A stretch of DNA of 64,000 nt from the NCBI GenBank assembly GCA_028583605.1, contig CM053336.1:20383004-20447003 (forward strand), read 5' to 3'. Below, in pieces: positions 22,438 to 33,971 of the stretch; the stretch's first letter is position 1; every line of letters starts with the position of its first letter. Origin of the DNA: Dastarcus helophoroides. Its lineage: Eukaryota; Arthropoda; Insecta; Coleoptera; Bothrideridae. Under the pieces are notes generated by a model, which saw nothing but the letters and a program-made list of their open reading frames with translations, did no database searches and was not told where the DNA came from. The translations under genes and the position numbers were made by a program.

Positions 22438-25400
22438 TCATGCCTGATGAGTTTTCCTATGGTAATTTAAGTTACTTCTAGAATTAAAAAGTTTTCCACA
22501 TCCCACAACGCGGCATTGATATGGTTGGCTCAAATGATAGTTCCTGTGAAACGTAAATTCTTCACGACTCTTGGTACTAAACGAACAATCGGAACAATTG
22601 AAACAATCCCAATTCAATCTTCGGAAATTACGACGCAATCCCACATCTGATTGACAGGATTTAATTTTATGCCCCGAGTTGTCATTTTTGTTGGTCCCCG
22701 AATGAAAACTCGAACGATGTCGATGTAAAGCTTCTCCACAGATAAAACTCTGTTTACATGTTTCGCAAACTGGGGCCATAATAATATGGATTAAACAATG
22801 AGCTTCCAAAACGACCCGCGATGAAAAATTTTGTTCGCAAATTACGCAACTGACGTTACTTAGTTGCGAATAAGCGCCGCAAATTTTGTCTTCGTGTTTT
22901 AACAAATTCACCTCGTAATTGTAACGTTTGCAACATTTGTTGCAAGCATAAGATTGATTCGTATGACACACTTCTGTGGTATGTCGTCTAAACTGGTCGA
23001 AGTGTCTGAAGATTCGTCCACAAATCGGACAGATGGTGCAGATTATTTCAGGATTTTCACCTGCTTGGGAATGGTTTAGAAAATGTGCTTTAAGTTCAAT
23101 TGAATTGTTGAAAACTCTCAGACAAATAGTGCATCGGTGGGATTTACTTGCTGAATTGTTTTGGTCAACGACTTCAATTTCATAAATATGGCTGGAATTA
23201 TTTTTATCATATTGAGAAGATTCTTTGAAATTCTTTCTTTGTTCAACATGGTGTGACCATTTGGGGGGAATATCAGATGTGGGAATTTCTCTATAGTGCA
23301 TTGAGGACTGCTGAAACAAACTTATTTGCTGCGAATGCAGCAATAAATGTTGCATTAGAAAGTAATATCGGTCGAAAAAATGTTTACAATATCCACACAT
23401 ATATCCTGTAACTTCCGATGTTGCTAAATTTGTACATTTTTGATCATCTTCACAGACCGGTAATGGCACATTTGACTCACTTTGTTCGGTACTGCAATAA
23501 TTAAAATCGTGACTATTATCTCTTGATGTTCGCTCATTTTCATATGCGTCGATGTTCCCACAACTTATATTTTTAATAATATTGCTAGCGCCCTCCAAAT
23601 TCTCCGTTTCAATCACCATACCACTATCTTCGTGGAAAATAGATAAATTCTTACTCACACAACGTATAACATCAGTTTCGCATTCTTTTTTCCCATTTAG
23701 GTCCGTAAGGATGTAAGAGTTTTTCATGTTTTGTACCCTCATTATTTTTCCATCGGCAATAATAATTTCAGAACTAGTGCGGTCATCAAAATTCGACGAC
23801 GCACAATCGTGTTCTAAAATTTTCTTGGCGATATTTGTTAATTTCGCGCTAGAAATCGGTTCATCGCTAACATTTTCTAAGAGTCCTTTTGCGCCCATTT
23901 GATTTTGGTCAGTCGAATTTTTAGCGACGTTCGCGGACATTATGTCTGCTATTGATGTTGAATTTTTCCATAGTAGTTGCTCGTTTTGTTTTATTTTCAG
24001 TTTAAACGCGTGGAAATTCGTCAGAGTATTCAAGCAATTTTGGCATAGTTTGTTTGGTAACTTTGGATGAAGAACAATCTGTAACAATACAAGGTACGGT
24101 AAATTAAATCAGAACTGAACTAATTAGGTTTTATATCTGAAAAAGTCTCCTAAATTGGTAGATATTAAGTATAGTAAATTTGACAAAAAAAGTTCTACAT
24201 TTTCCCACTTCTGATCCCAAGATTGGGAATTTTTATAAATTTCGTTTTAAAAATGGCTAGCGGTCACCCACAACTTTGTCTGCCTACATATGTAATTTGA
24301 GAAGTTTTTTTTTAATCCGTCTGTTGCTTCATTTACGTGGCCTTTGCGATTAGAATCTAATTGCATTAGATTCTAGTTGAAAACAGATTCTAATTGCAAT
24401 CGGATTCTAATTGCATCGTAATTAACTTTTATATCTCAGCGGAGAAAACTGCTTCAATTAGTATCTGGCAAAAATGTTTGCGCGACAAACAGTTCAAAGT
24501 CAGTTACAAGTAACTCAATGGGAATCAAATCTCTTGAATACTCATAGGACTGACTAGCGGCTTTAAGTTGAAAGTGTTTAGAACGAACGTACCGTACTGT
24601 CGGGGACAAGGAAGGCCGAAACTAGTCTACGATTGTGGTTGTAAACATTCTCAACTTCGACACGTTTAACTGTTTAATTACAGAACATTTAATTAGTCAT
24701 ATGTAAAGTCAATCCGAGGCCGCTTGTATCAACGGATGTTGCGCTGCATACCGTGATACAAGCTGTTGCCTCATTTAGTGGCCTTTGCGATTAGAATCTG
24801 TTTGCATTAGATTCTAATTGCAATTATATTCTAATTGCATCGTAATTAACTTGTATATCTCAGCAGAGAAAAATGTTTCAATTAGCATGTAGCAAAAATA
24901 TTTATATGATAAATCCAATGCCATACAGCAGGATTTCCCAATCAGCTAGCCGCACCGTTGCTTTTTTCAAAATTCCTACTTTTTAAAATAAATTTTTACT
25001 TATTTCAAATTTTCGACCTTTTAAAAAAAATTTGATCCTTTCAAAATTTGACACTTAATAAAAAACTTCTGCTACTGTTTAAAACTTCGGCTTTTTTTTA
25101 TTTATGATTTCAAAAATTGCGACTTTTAAAAAATATTTCAGTTTTTAAACTTTCAATTTTTTCGAAAATGTGGAATTTTTGGAAAAGTTACATTTGTTCC
25201 GATTTTATTTCGGAATTAGGACTTCTTTTTCCAAAATTTGCACTTTTAAAGATTTTTGACTTTTCTGAAACGATGTTTGTAAAGATACTTTTTTAAATTA
25301 TCGATTTCGATTTTTAAAAGGTTCGACCCTTTCGAAAACTTCAACCCTAGATAAAATTTCAGAAATTCAGATTTTTTCGAAAATTTCAATTTTTTTTATG

Positions 25401-27937
25401 TTGAAACTTTATTGAGAATTTCGATATTTTTTAAAATGTCGATTGTTTTATTACTGTTAACGTTTATTGTTAACGTTTCGAATTTCTTTGAAAATCTTGA
25501 TTTTTCAAAATTTCATTTTTTGAAATTAAACTTTAAAAAATTTCGATTTTCTTGGCAAATTTCGGTTTTTCGACTATTTTTCAAACTCGCTTCTTTTTTT
25601 TTAAACCTTCACCCTTATTTGAAAATTTTAAATGTTTATATTAAAATTTTGAATTTTCCAACATTTTTACTTTAAAAATTTGATTTTTTTTGAAATTTTC
25701 GCACCTTTTTCCAAAATTTTAATTTTTTTGAAATTTAAAATTTCTAATTTTTTTTTGAAATTCTTAATTTTTTTTTAATTTTGGCTTTAAAAAAATTCCG
25801 ACATAGTTTGAAATTTAATCTACTTTTCAAAACTTTAAACTTTTTTTTTAAATTTAGATTTTTTTTTAAATTGCGACCCTTTTCACGTCCGGATTTTTAT
25901 TTTTTTCAAAATTTATTTCATTTGAAATTTTTGACTATGTTTCAATATTTCGACTTTTTTTAAATTTAAATAATTTTTTGTTAAACTTCAATTATTTTGA
26001 ACATTTTGATTCTTTGAAAATATTTACTTTTTATGAAAATTTCTCCACTTTTTTAGATTTTTACTTTTTTCAAAATTTTCGAATCCAAAATTTTAACTTT
26101 TTTTAACATTTCGACTAGCATTTCGACTTCAACATCTCGCATTATTATTTATTATTAATTTTCAAATTAAAATTTTCGGCCAATTTTCAAATTTCAACAT
26201 ATATTAGTATTTCGAATTTTTTTTTGATTGTCAGCTTTGAATCGAATTTTCGAGTTTTATTGAAAAAACTAAAAGAGGGGGCATGAATATATTTTTTATA
26301 CCCCGGGGGAACACAACATTACAAAGGCTGGAAACCCCTCTTCTACAGTAATATCACACGACTAAAACAAGCCACCGGAAAAGTAAGATTTTTTTAATTT
26401 ACCCACCAATTGATACATCGATAAAATATATCGATACCATTGATACATCGGCACGAAGTATCGATACAAAAATATCCAATATCGAAAAGAAATTAACGAT
26501 GTTCTGGATAGTGTTGGGTTGCTACATAGCAATCTGCTACTTTGTCACTACTACTTATTGAGTAGCAGTTGGAATAGTTATCAGTTCCTAAAAGTAACTG
26601 CTACTTTTGGAACAAATAAGATCTTTCAGTCGCAGTTGTTACACATAACATTACTGCTACCTGCTACTTTACTTACTGGACTCGATTAACTCTGTGTACT
26701 TTTGGTTCGTTTCCTTAAAGAATTGTGGGCTTTATCAGTATTTCTCTTCTATAGTCGGAAGCATCTTGGAATTCTAATGTTTTATCTGAATATAAATCAT
26801 TTCGTTCTTGTAATAAATAATAAGTGATCTGGATAATCATGAAGCTTATTTTTATATTTTTACCCTTCTTTATCTTTAATTAGTTACTATTAGAAGATTA
26901 TGTCAAAATAAAACAGCTTAATTGTACTGATACCTTTATTTGCTATTGACTGCGAAATTTTACGATTTAAATCACAAGTTTACCTCTTATAAATTCAGAC
27001 GTCTCTTAAAATTCTAATAATAGCAAAAATGATCAGTTATACCCTATATTCGAGTTTCCCTTTATAAAAGATTGTCTGCTAAATGAATTTAAAACATATC
27101 CATGTACCAATTCTATCGTCCGAACGTATCTGCGACTTCAGTGATTTAGCGTAGGTAGTGCTATTGTTTAATCGTACTGTGACAAAGTAACAGGAACGAC
27201 TAAGTAGCAGGAACAGTTTAGTGGAATAGCAGCTATTTCTTGTCGGTTACTCCTTACTGCGATTTGCGATCGCCTAACAGTGACAAAGTAGCAGTAGCAG
27301 GTACTCTTTGCAAGTTGTTAATTGCTCTGTTCCATTCCGTTCCGACTTTCAGTATACTGAGACTGCTATATGTGATCGCCAAACGCGTTTTCATAATAAG
27401 TAACAGTGACAAAAGTAGCAGCTATTTGAAACTGTTACTTGGTTGTAACAGGAGCAACTCGTAACTGCTACTTGTAAATAGAAGTTTTGCCCATCCATTA
27501 GTTCTGGACACATAAATGTGTCGTGTGCATCCCTAATAGAGTATATTCAGTCAAGGAGTCATTCAATGATTCTTGTCTTTGTCAATGATTCGATCCAGCG
27601 AGCTTAAAAATTATTTGGTTCCTTCCACCTTCTTGTTTGTGCTTCCCAGCTTTCTAGAAGTATTTTGCTGTTTACGCCTTAATTAATTAACAATCAAAAT
27701 TACGATAAATCATAAATTCAACTCTCGATGGGGTCCGATGGCATTAATTTTGTGAGTAGTTAACATTTGCAACAAAATAAAATAAAAACTTACATTAATA
27801 TTTAGATCTAAAATGATGTTGTAAATACGAGTTGCGTTGCCATTTAGCACAAAAGAATTTATATAACTTTCGTTTGACACCGATAAGCACAGTCTACAAA
27901 GTTTATTATTGTCTACGACATTTAGATTAGAAACCAT
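22438..27937 (-). CDS. ZAD gene B: ZAD-C2H2 zinc-finger protein, 594 aa
   Basis: Exon 1 is 27937-27794 (48 codons, AATATTAAT|GTAAGT) and exon 2 is 24078-22438 (TTGTTACAG|ATTGTT), phase 0, with a 3.7 kb intron. The ZAD has CRLC at residues 14-17 and CQNC at 60-63, then KIKQNEQLL. A long acidic/serine-rich linker (about residues 80-260) precedes about eight C2H2 fingers, the first being CGYCKHFF and the last CRVVGCGKLFNSRSNLNYHRKTH. Several fingers are atypical (final His replaced by Cys, long inter-cysteine loop). A nuclear DNA-binding regulator is expected. The intron carries a hAT-type element, satellite and a direct duplication. The large second exon alone would lack half the ZAD, and joining to 27794 restores it exactly. 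Confidence 0.87.
24324..24916. repeat. Direct duplication inside ZAD gene B intron
   Basis: About 160 bp at 24324-24490 recur at 24766-24916. Both contain GTGGCCTTTGCGATTAGAAT, repeated TAGATTCTAATTGCA words, ATCGTAATTAACTT, TATATCTCAGC and TTTCAATTAGTAT. The 280 bp between them look unrelated and less AT-rich. The TTAGAATCTAATTGCA word is itself reiterated and partly palindromic. Confidence 0.8.
24926..26342. repeat. Pyrimidine-polarity satellite block with hAT-like edges
   Basis: 25000-26250 is repeated TTTTTCAAAATTT(C)GACTTTT on the plus strand. The left edge starts CAGCAGGATTTCCCAATC. The right edge, reverse complemented, is AGAGGGGTTTCCAGCCTTTG. Both resemble the CAG-xGG-TTTCC-AACC ends of hAT elements, but no matching 8 bp flank was found. 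ORFs here (for example 25412-25675) are compositional. Confidence 0.5.
26400..26480. promoter_or_regulatory. Cluster of ATCGAT motifs
   Basis: Four ATCGAT-centred words occur within about 80 bp (ACATCGATAAAA, ATATCGATACC, GTATCGATAC, plus GATACATCGG). TATCGATA is the known core of DREF/BEAF-type sites in flies. Here it lies in an intron next to a hAT element and could equally be transposon sequence. Confidence 0.3.
26509..27500. mobile_element. hAT-type non-autonomous element with perfect 8 bp target duplication
   Basis: GTTCTGGA occurs immediately outside both ends (26501-26508 and 27501-27508). The left end is TAGTGTTGGGTTGCTAC and the right end reverse complemented is TAATGGATGGGCAAAAC. 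The interior carries many copies of a GTAGCAGT / ACTGCTACTT word in both orientations, up to both ends, as subterminal transposase-binding repeats often do. No transposase frame is present. It is inserted in the intron of ZAD gene B. Confidence 0.82.
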
Positions 27938-28428
27938 TATTAACTAAATTTGCAAATATAAACAATACCAATAAAAATAAATTAGTAAACAAGCAATCAA
28001 TTCACCGAGATATCAAAATAATTAAGAGGTTAAATTCACAGATACAAAACATTTCATAGATTAAACTACCATAGAATTGTGTTATACTAATATAGTCCAT
28101 TTCAGATAACACTGCATTATGAATTATAGAATAAGGACAGTGCGCGCCCTATATTGGCCATGTTTAAAAATTTGACAGAAATGAATCTAGAAAGTGGAGT
28201 AGCTCTATCCATATATGTAATACCATATAAGTATTACATATATGGCTCTATCTATTTATATCTCTCTCACTCTCAACAGGTGTTTAATACCCATATTTAT
28301 TTACTTCATTTCTTATTGGTAGTGGAAATCCATCACTCTTAATGTCAGGAGAACGTACTACCTACTCTCTAGACGCTTTTTCGACACCGTTTCCTACTGT
28401 CGTGCACTATCCTCCTTCTATAATCCGT
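27938..28428. other. 5' flank of ZAD gene B, with a perfect short hairpin
   Basis: The putative promoter and 5' UTR region of the minus-strand gene. CCATATATGTAATAC and its inverse complement GTATTACATATATGG (28209-28223 and 28231-28245) surround a 7 nt loop. No coding potential is seen. AGTCCATTTCA-ATAA near 28095 also occurs beside the other two copies of the neighbouring TIR element. Confidence 0.4.
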
Positions 28429-28860
28429 GCTCTGCATAATAGTAGGCGTGAACTTCTAATTTTGTAACGAAAACAATAAGAACTATTAATATCTACACAT
28501 GATTGTGTGGCAGTGCTATGGCATTTCTTACTGGTTTTTTTACATTTTAAAATCCTAACCGTCCTAACTTATCTGTCATTAAATATTTTGATTTGTTATC
28601 GGTTGTTTTAAGAGTGATTCTTTTGTATTTGATGTCAATTTCTGCTGAAATGTATTAAATTGTAAGTAATGGTAATAAAAATAATATGAAAAAAAAAACA
28701 TTTATTCCGATTATTTTTGCCAAACAACCCCTGAAAGATCGGCAACACATTAATCATCAAAATGATTACTTGTCAAGCCCGCTTTAATTCTAGTGCTTTT
28801 TTTAAGGACTTTTCTAAAGATTAATTTAATACTTAATGGCCTACTCTTATGCAGATTTGT
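28429..28860 (+). mobile_element. TIR-type non-autonomous element, copy 2 of 3
   Basis: Same family as 4505-4932 and 32826-33530. It starts CTCTGCATAATAGTAGGC and ends CCTACTCTTATGCAGATT, which are imperfect inverse complements. It lies about 490 bp upstream of the ATG of ZAD gene B and points away from that gene. The GCCAAACAACCCCTGAAA segment is shared with copy 3 exactly. Confidence 0.55.
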
Positions 28861-28989
28861 ATATATTTCGACCAAATCCCTTAATGGAATATTCCGGTGG
28901 TTCCCAAAATGTGATCATCGCCTATGCCACAAACGAAACCTGAAAATGTTCCAATATTAGCCAGCTTCTGCAGCAGAAACTACAGTGGA

Positions 28990-29400
28990 CAAATATCATT
29001 CAGTTGAGTTTTTAAAAATAGAAAATTTGAAGTAAAAATTCGACTTTTTTAAAACAAAGGCGAAATGAAAAATGTCGAATTTTCAGATTAGAAAAAAATT
29101 ATAATAGTAGATAAAAAAAGACTTCTAAACAAAAATCGAAATTTTAATTTAAAATTCAACCGATATAAAGTCAAACTTTGAGAAAAGAACGTTCAATTTT
29201 TGGAATGAATTCGAAATATTGAAAAAAAAGCCGAATTTTGAGAACAAATCTAAATTTCAAGCAAAAGACCACTTTAAAAATATCCAACTTTGAAAAAATT
29301 GCAATTTTCAAAAAAAATTGACGAATTGAAAAAACTCTACATTTACAGAAAAAGAGCGGAATGTTTGAAAGAAAGTGAAATTTTGAGAAGAAACGAAGAT
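28990..29400. repeat. Purine-polarity satellite block
   Basis: Repeated AAAAATTCGAC, GAAAAAAGCCGAATTTTGAG, AAATCGAAATTT and TTGAAAAAAT words. It lies 3' of ZAD gene C. It merges into ordinary A/T-rich spacer up to the poly(A) signal of gene C. Confidence 0.55.
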
Positions 29401-29717
29401 GAATTTCGAAAAAAAATTAAAGTTCAAGAAGCATACGTGTTTCACTATTGAAATAAAAATCAAAATTTCCATTAAAAAAATCCTCTCATCAGAACATATA
29501 TTTTCTCTTTACATCAGACAGAGAAGGAGTCAAGCTTCACACTCTATCCCATTATTCTACGTCCAAGTCTTGAGAAATTACATAGCTAACAAGCTTATCC
29601 GTCTCTTTACATTGTTTTTAAAAATAATGAGAATTAAAAAGAAACACAAACAATGAAAAAACCTCTCAGAAATAATTTATTTACAAAACAATTAAATAAC
29701 CTGACAACATAATATAA

Positions 29718-29723
29718 TTTATT
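29718..29723 (-). terminator. Poly(A) signal of ZAD gene C
   Basis: TTTATT on the plus strand gives AATAAA on the minus strand, 13 nt after the TAG stop at 29736-29738. Confidence 0.5.
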
Positions 29724-29735
29724 CCTAGTCAAATT

Positions 29736-31386
29736 CTAAACAATTCTATGTTTTCCTTTGAGATGGACAGCTACATGGTGCTTCCTCCTGAAAGTTGCTG
29801 TACAATAGGGACATTTGTAAGGTCTTTCATCAGTGTGCATCCTCATGTGCAGCTTCAAATTATGCGGTGATATAAACCTAACATCACAAACAGGACATAT
29901 CTGATCTTTCATATTTAAATGCCTCTTCACATGTTCATACAAATGTGTGTGAGCCTCAAACTCTTTATCACAATCATTAAAGGAGCAACGATACCGTTTT
30001 TCTTTTGTATGTAATCGATAATGACTTTTATAATTATTAAATGAAAAAGAAGTAAAATTACAAAAATAACAGATGTACAATTTCTTTGCCAAGAGTTTCC
30101 CTGTATGACTATCAAATCGTACTGATGTGCTAAATATCTGACTACAAATTTGTCCATTCGTCTTGTGTTCGGAATGCAATTTCTTAAAATGCTTCCTCAT
30201 TAAACTAACATTGGTGAATGTTCCTTTACAAAGCGAACATGCAAATTTGTACAACTTAGGGTGAACGGCCACATGCTGTTTTAGGGCTTCTAAAGTAATA
30301 AATTCAGAATTGCACCCTGGGCAGCCATGTTTGTTCAACAGATACTTAATTGAGTGATGAACCAAGTGTGAAATGGAATTAAATGCTTGACCACAAATTG
30401 CGCAAGTCATTAAACTGTCCTCGAGCATAACTCGATTAACATCACTTGAAAACATATGTCCACAGGTTAATGAATCATTTGTTTCATGCAAATCTTCTGA
30501 TGATAAATTTTTATTTAACATAACTCCGCATTTTTCGCAGAAGCTTAGTTTGTGTTCAAATCTACCATCCAGGCTTAATACATGGGTTAAATAATGCAAT
30601 TCTCTTTGCATTTTATTCAAAAATTTTACTTTGCACATCTGACATTCATCATTCACTGAATCTTCGTTATTAACTTTAGTCTGCACTATGTTCACATTAT
30701 GAGTTACAATTTCATTTTCAACTTTATTAATATCTTTTGATGGAGCCACTTCACAATTGTGTGTGGCAGTTTTGTTGCATTTATGAATAAGATCATTATG
30801 TCTGGCAATGCTGGCAATATGGCTATCAAGTTTATATTTTCCTTTGTCACAAAATGTTTCTTCATCTAAAATACTCTCCTGATGGCTTTTTCGATGCTCA
30901 ATTATTTCAGTCGTATCTAAATCTCTATGCAATCTGGTTTTCTGATCAAGAGGGGAGTGGTAGCACATTTCAAATAAAGTTGTAGGAGGATGTTGCATAT
31001 TATGTTGATAATATTTGTACAAAGAATTAGACGTAACTGAGCAGTTGGCGCATTTGTAGACTTTTCCTTTCAAGCGAGTGTAAAGTAGTTTTTCATTTTG
31101 TTCAATTTTGTTCTTAAAATTATATAATTCCAAACATTTGATTTTGCATTGGTTGCACACATTTATTGGCATACAATCTTCATTTATGATCTACAATTAT
31201 TAACATGAATAGCTGTTACTTAAAGTGTTTTATTTATAATACTTTGATATTAAGCTTGTCTATTATTCGACCGAGTTCAGTAGATTTACCATTTTCAAAA
31301 AGGGTGTTTTTAAATGAGCCTTCCTCGGATATGGAAAGGCAAATTCTGCACAACTGGTTCAAATTTTTGGGAATTGAAATATTCAT
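29736..31386 (-). CDS. ZAD gene C: ZAD-C2H2 zinc-finger protein, 532 aa
   Basis: Exon 1 is 31386-31243 (48 codons), and exon 2 is 31190-29736, with a 52 nt phase-0 intron (AAA|GTATTA ... ATTGTAG|ATC). The donor is weak, but the join restores the ZAD: CRIC at residues 13-16 and CNQC at 60-63, followed by NKIEQNEKLL. About ten C2H2 or C2HC fingers follow a charged linker. The final four ([40 protein letters not shown]) are regular, joined by KEKR, NMKD and DERP linkers. The overall layout parallels ZAD gene A, including a CX4C finger third from the end. A nuclear DNA-binding regulator is expected. The open frame starting at 31172 misses the first ZAD half. Confidence 0.88.
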
Positions 31387-32825
31387 TTCAGATAATTTCA
31401 CTCATTCACACTACTGGAAATCTTTACCTAATGTCTATTCTTTATGAAAAGTATATTTTAATTTGTAAATATAAACAAATAAATAATTTCTTTAGGTTAT
31501 GGCACAAAAGACCTACGACTGTCATTCTTGTCATTGCATTACTTAGATTGTAGATAATAAGGGTATTAGATGTTTTGTGATATTTAGCTTGAATCATAGA
31601 GCCCGTCCCTGTTGCCAGCTTTTCCAATTTAGAAAGTAATATACCTACCGATTGATTTTCTTTTGTCGTTTAATATAAAGTAAGTGTGATTAAGTAGTTT
31701 TTTATTTACTTCAACAATTTAGGTATTTTCTCAAAATAAAAGTGTAAAAATGTTTATAAAAAAGTTAATTAATTAATCTACTGATATACCGTGTATGACA
31801 ATCTATCGCTTTCTAGAATACATGTTTCCGCTTGTTCAAATGTTGTAAAACATTGAAATTTCCAAATATATTTTTCTTGCAACTTTTATTTATTTACATT
31901 CTTTAAATTTTGACAGACTTATACTTTTAATTTTTAGAGAAAATACTTCTCTTGAAATTTTCAACAAAAAAATTCTCCCTGAAATTAAAATTGCTTTAAA
32001 ATTTATATCCAATTTTGAGATAATGAAGGATTTTGAGAAAAAAAAGTCATAACTTAGAGAAGAAGACGAATTCGACAAAGGAGTCAAAATTTCCAAAAAT
32101 AATTTTCTTAAAATTTCCAAAGAAATAATAATAAAATACTTTTCTCTGTAATCTTAGCTTTTTTTATTAAACTGTTGACCTGTTTTCCAAAAAATAATGA
32201 AATTTATAAAAAGAAGCGAAATATCACGGAACAACGCGTATTATAAGTAAACCCAAAAAAAAACAAATTTTGAAAAAACATAAATTTCCCGAAAATGTCG
32301 AATTTTCAACAAAGAAAAATAGACGAGTTCTGAAAAAAAGGCGAAATTTTAGGTGAAAAATTACCATTTTAAGAAAAAGCTTAGATTTTTCAATAGAAAG
32401 CTATATCTAAGAAAAAAGATGCAATTTTGGCAATAAATTCGAATCTTTCTAAGCAAATTTCGAGTAAAAGACCAATTTCAAAAAAAATTTGGAGAAATAT
32501 GAAAAATTATCTAAGAAAAAAGCTTCAAACTTCCAAATAAAGACCAGGCGTAAAAAATAGAAGAAAAGTAGAAAATTCTTCTGAATTCAAAAATTAAAAA
32601 TCCAGTATGGCGTCCCTAAAAAAACGAAGCGGTTATAATTTCCTCAGAAATTATTTAACCGAGAAAATAATTAACCGTGCCCACATCACTGTCAAATTAT
32701 AAATTAACCGGTATTCAATTTCATTCTTAGCAGTGTACTGAAAAGCATAAATTGCCGCACTACTTTGCCCATTTAAGTCATTTTCCATCTTCATTAGTAA
32801 GACAGATTTAGTCCATTTCAAATAA
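31387..32825. repeat. 5' flank of ZAD gene C, then purine-polarity satellite
   Basis: 31387-31870 is ordinary AT-rich flank. 31880-32610 is satellite-like (AATTTTGAGAAAAAA, AAAATGTCGAATTTTC, GAAAAAAGGCGAAATTTT). 32610-32825 is unique spacer with AGTCCATTTCAAATAA just before the next element. No gene is seen. Confidence 0.5.
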
Positions 32826-33530
32826 AAATCTGTATAAGGGTAGGCTGTGTACTTCTAATTTTGTAGTGCCAACAACAAGAACTAGTAATATTTAGATATG
32901 GTCGTGTGGCACCGCTGTAACATTTTTTAATGGTGTTCCATGTTCTTGTGACATCTTGCTGTTACGCGACGCAAATAATGTAGTAGAAATTAATTTATTC
33001 TAACTTATTGCATTATAATTAACTAGAACTATTAACAAATAAAATGTCTGATCGCGAATTTCAGTTCGACACGTTAAACTTGCTCGAGTTGTAATCATCG
33101 AGAGTCTTGCGTCGTTCCAAGTGTCAACCGTCATACTTGTCAGCTGTCACTTCACAGGCCTTGCAGTGTTGCCGCTCCTCCTGCGCTGGAGCTAACGGAT
33201 CTGTGGCGGATGGTTCTATGAGTTCTACCTATTCGCCACATTCCTAAAATTCTAACCTAAATATTATTAAATATTTTGCTTTGTTGTCGGTTGTTTTAAG
33301 AGTGATATTTTTATATTTGATTTCAATTTCTGCTGAAAATTATTAAATTGTAAGTAATAGTAGTGAAAATAATATGGAACGGATTATTTCGGCCAAACAA
33401 CCCCTGAAATATATGCAACACATTAATCAACATATTGTTTACGCATAAAGCCAGCTTTGGTGGTAGTGATTTTTTTAATAACTTTCCTAAAAGTTAATTT
33501 AATACTTCATGGACTACTCTTATGCAGATT
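32826..33530 (+). mobile_element. TIR-type non-autonomous element, copy 3 of 3, with an insertion
   Basis: It starts AATCTGTATAAGGGTAGGC and ends ACTCTTATGCAGATT. It aligns with the other two copies except for about 290 extra bases at roughly 32955-33240 (a less AT-rich segment containing GTCAACCGTCATACTTGTCA). It lies between the divergent ZAD genes C and D, about 1.4 kb upstream of C and 440 bp upstream of D. Confidence 0.55.
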
Positions 33531-33971
33531 GGTTATACTTAAGTTATTCCACTTCTAGTGGGACGCTACTTATTTCTTTAGTGAAACTATGTAGTGTCTG
33601 CTTTCTAAACGAAAACTGTTGATATGGCATCGTAACAATTGTGGTTTTATTAATAAAAATTGAACGAACTACTAATTTTATAAGAAACAGATTGAATTAT
33701 TACACTCTGAAGACGACACGAATAAATAATGTTTCATCTTTGCGGATTATAAAGTTATTTGGCATCAATTTCTAAGAGAAATTTAAATAAGGCGCGAAAT
33801 TGTTGTAATGCGACACATCAACGCGCTGTACGTCTGCGTGACATGCTCCTCTGACAACAAATAAAAATAGCGAACATATTTCGTGCAGCACTTCAGCCAT
33901 TTTGTGTAGCTAACAAGACATACGTTCATGGTACCCTAAAACGTTTGTGTTTTATCAATTTTTCCCCAAAA

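Noticed and set aside
25412..25963. Phe/Lys-rich frames that look like membrane proteins
   Set aside because: Compositional product of T-rich satellite.
31442..31627. Minus-strand frame as first exon of ZAD gene C
   Set aside because: It lacks the ZAD cysteine pair, while the exon at 31243-31386 has CRIC, the right length (48 codons) and the right phase.
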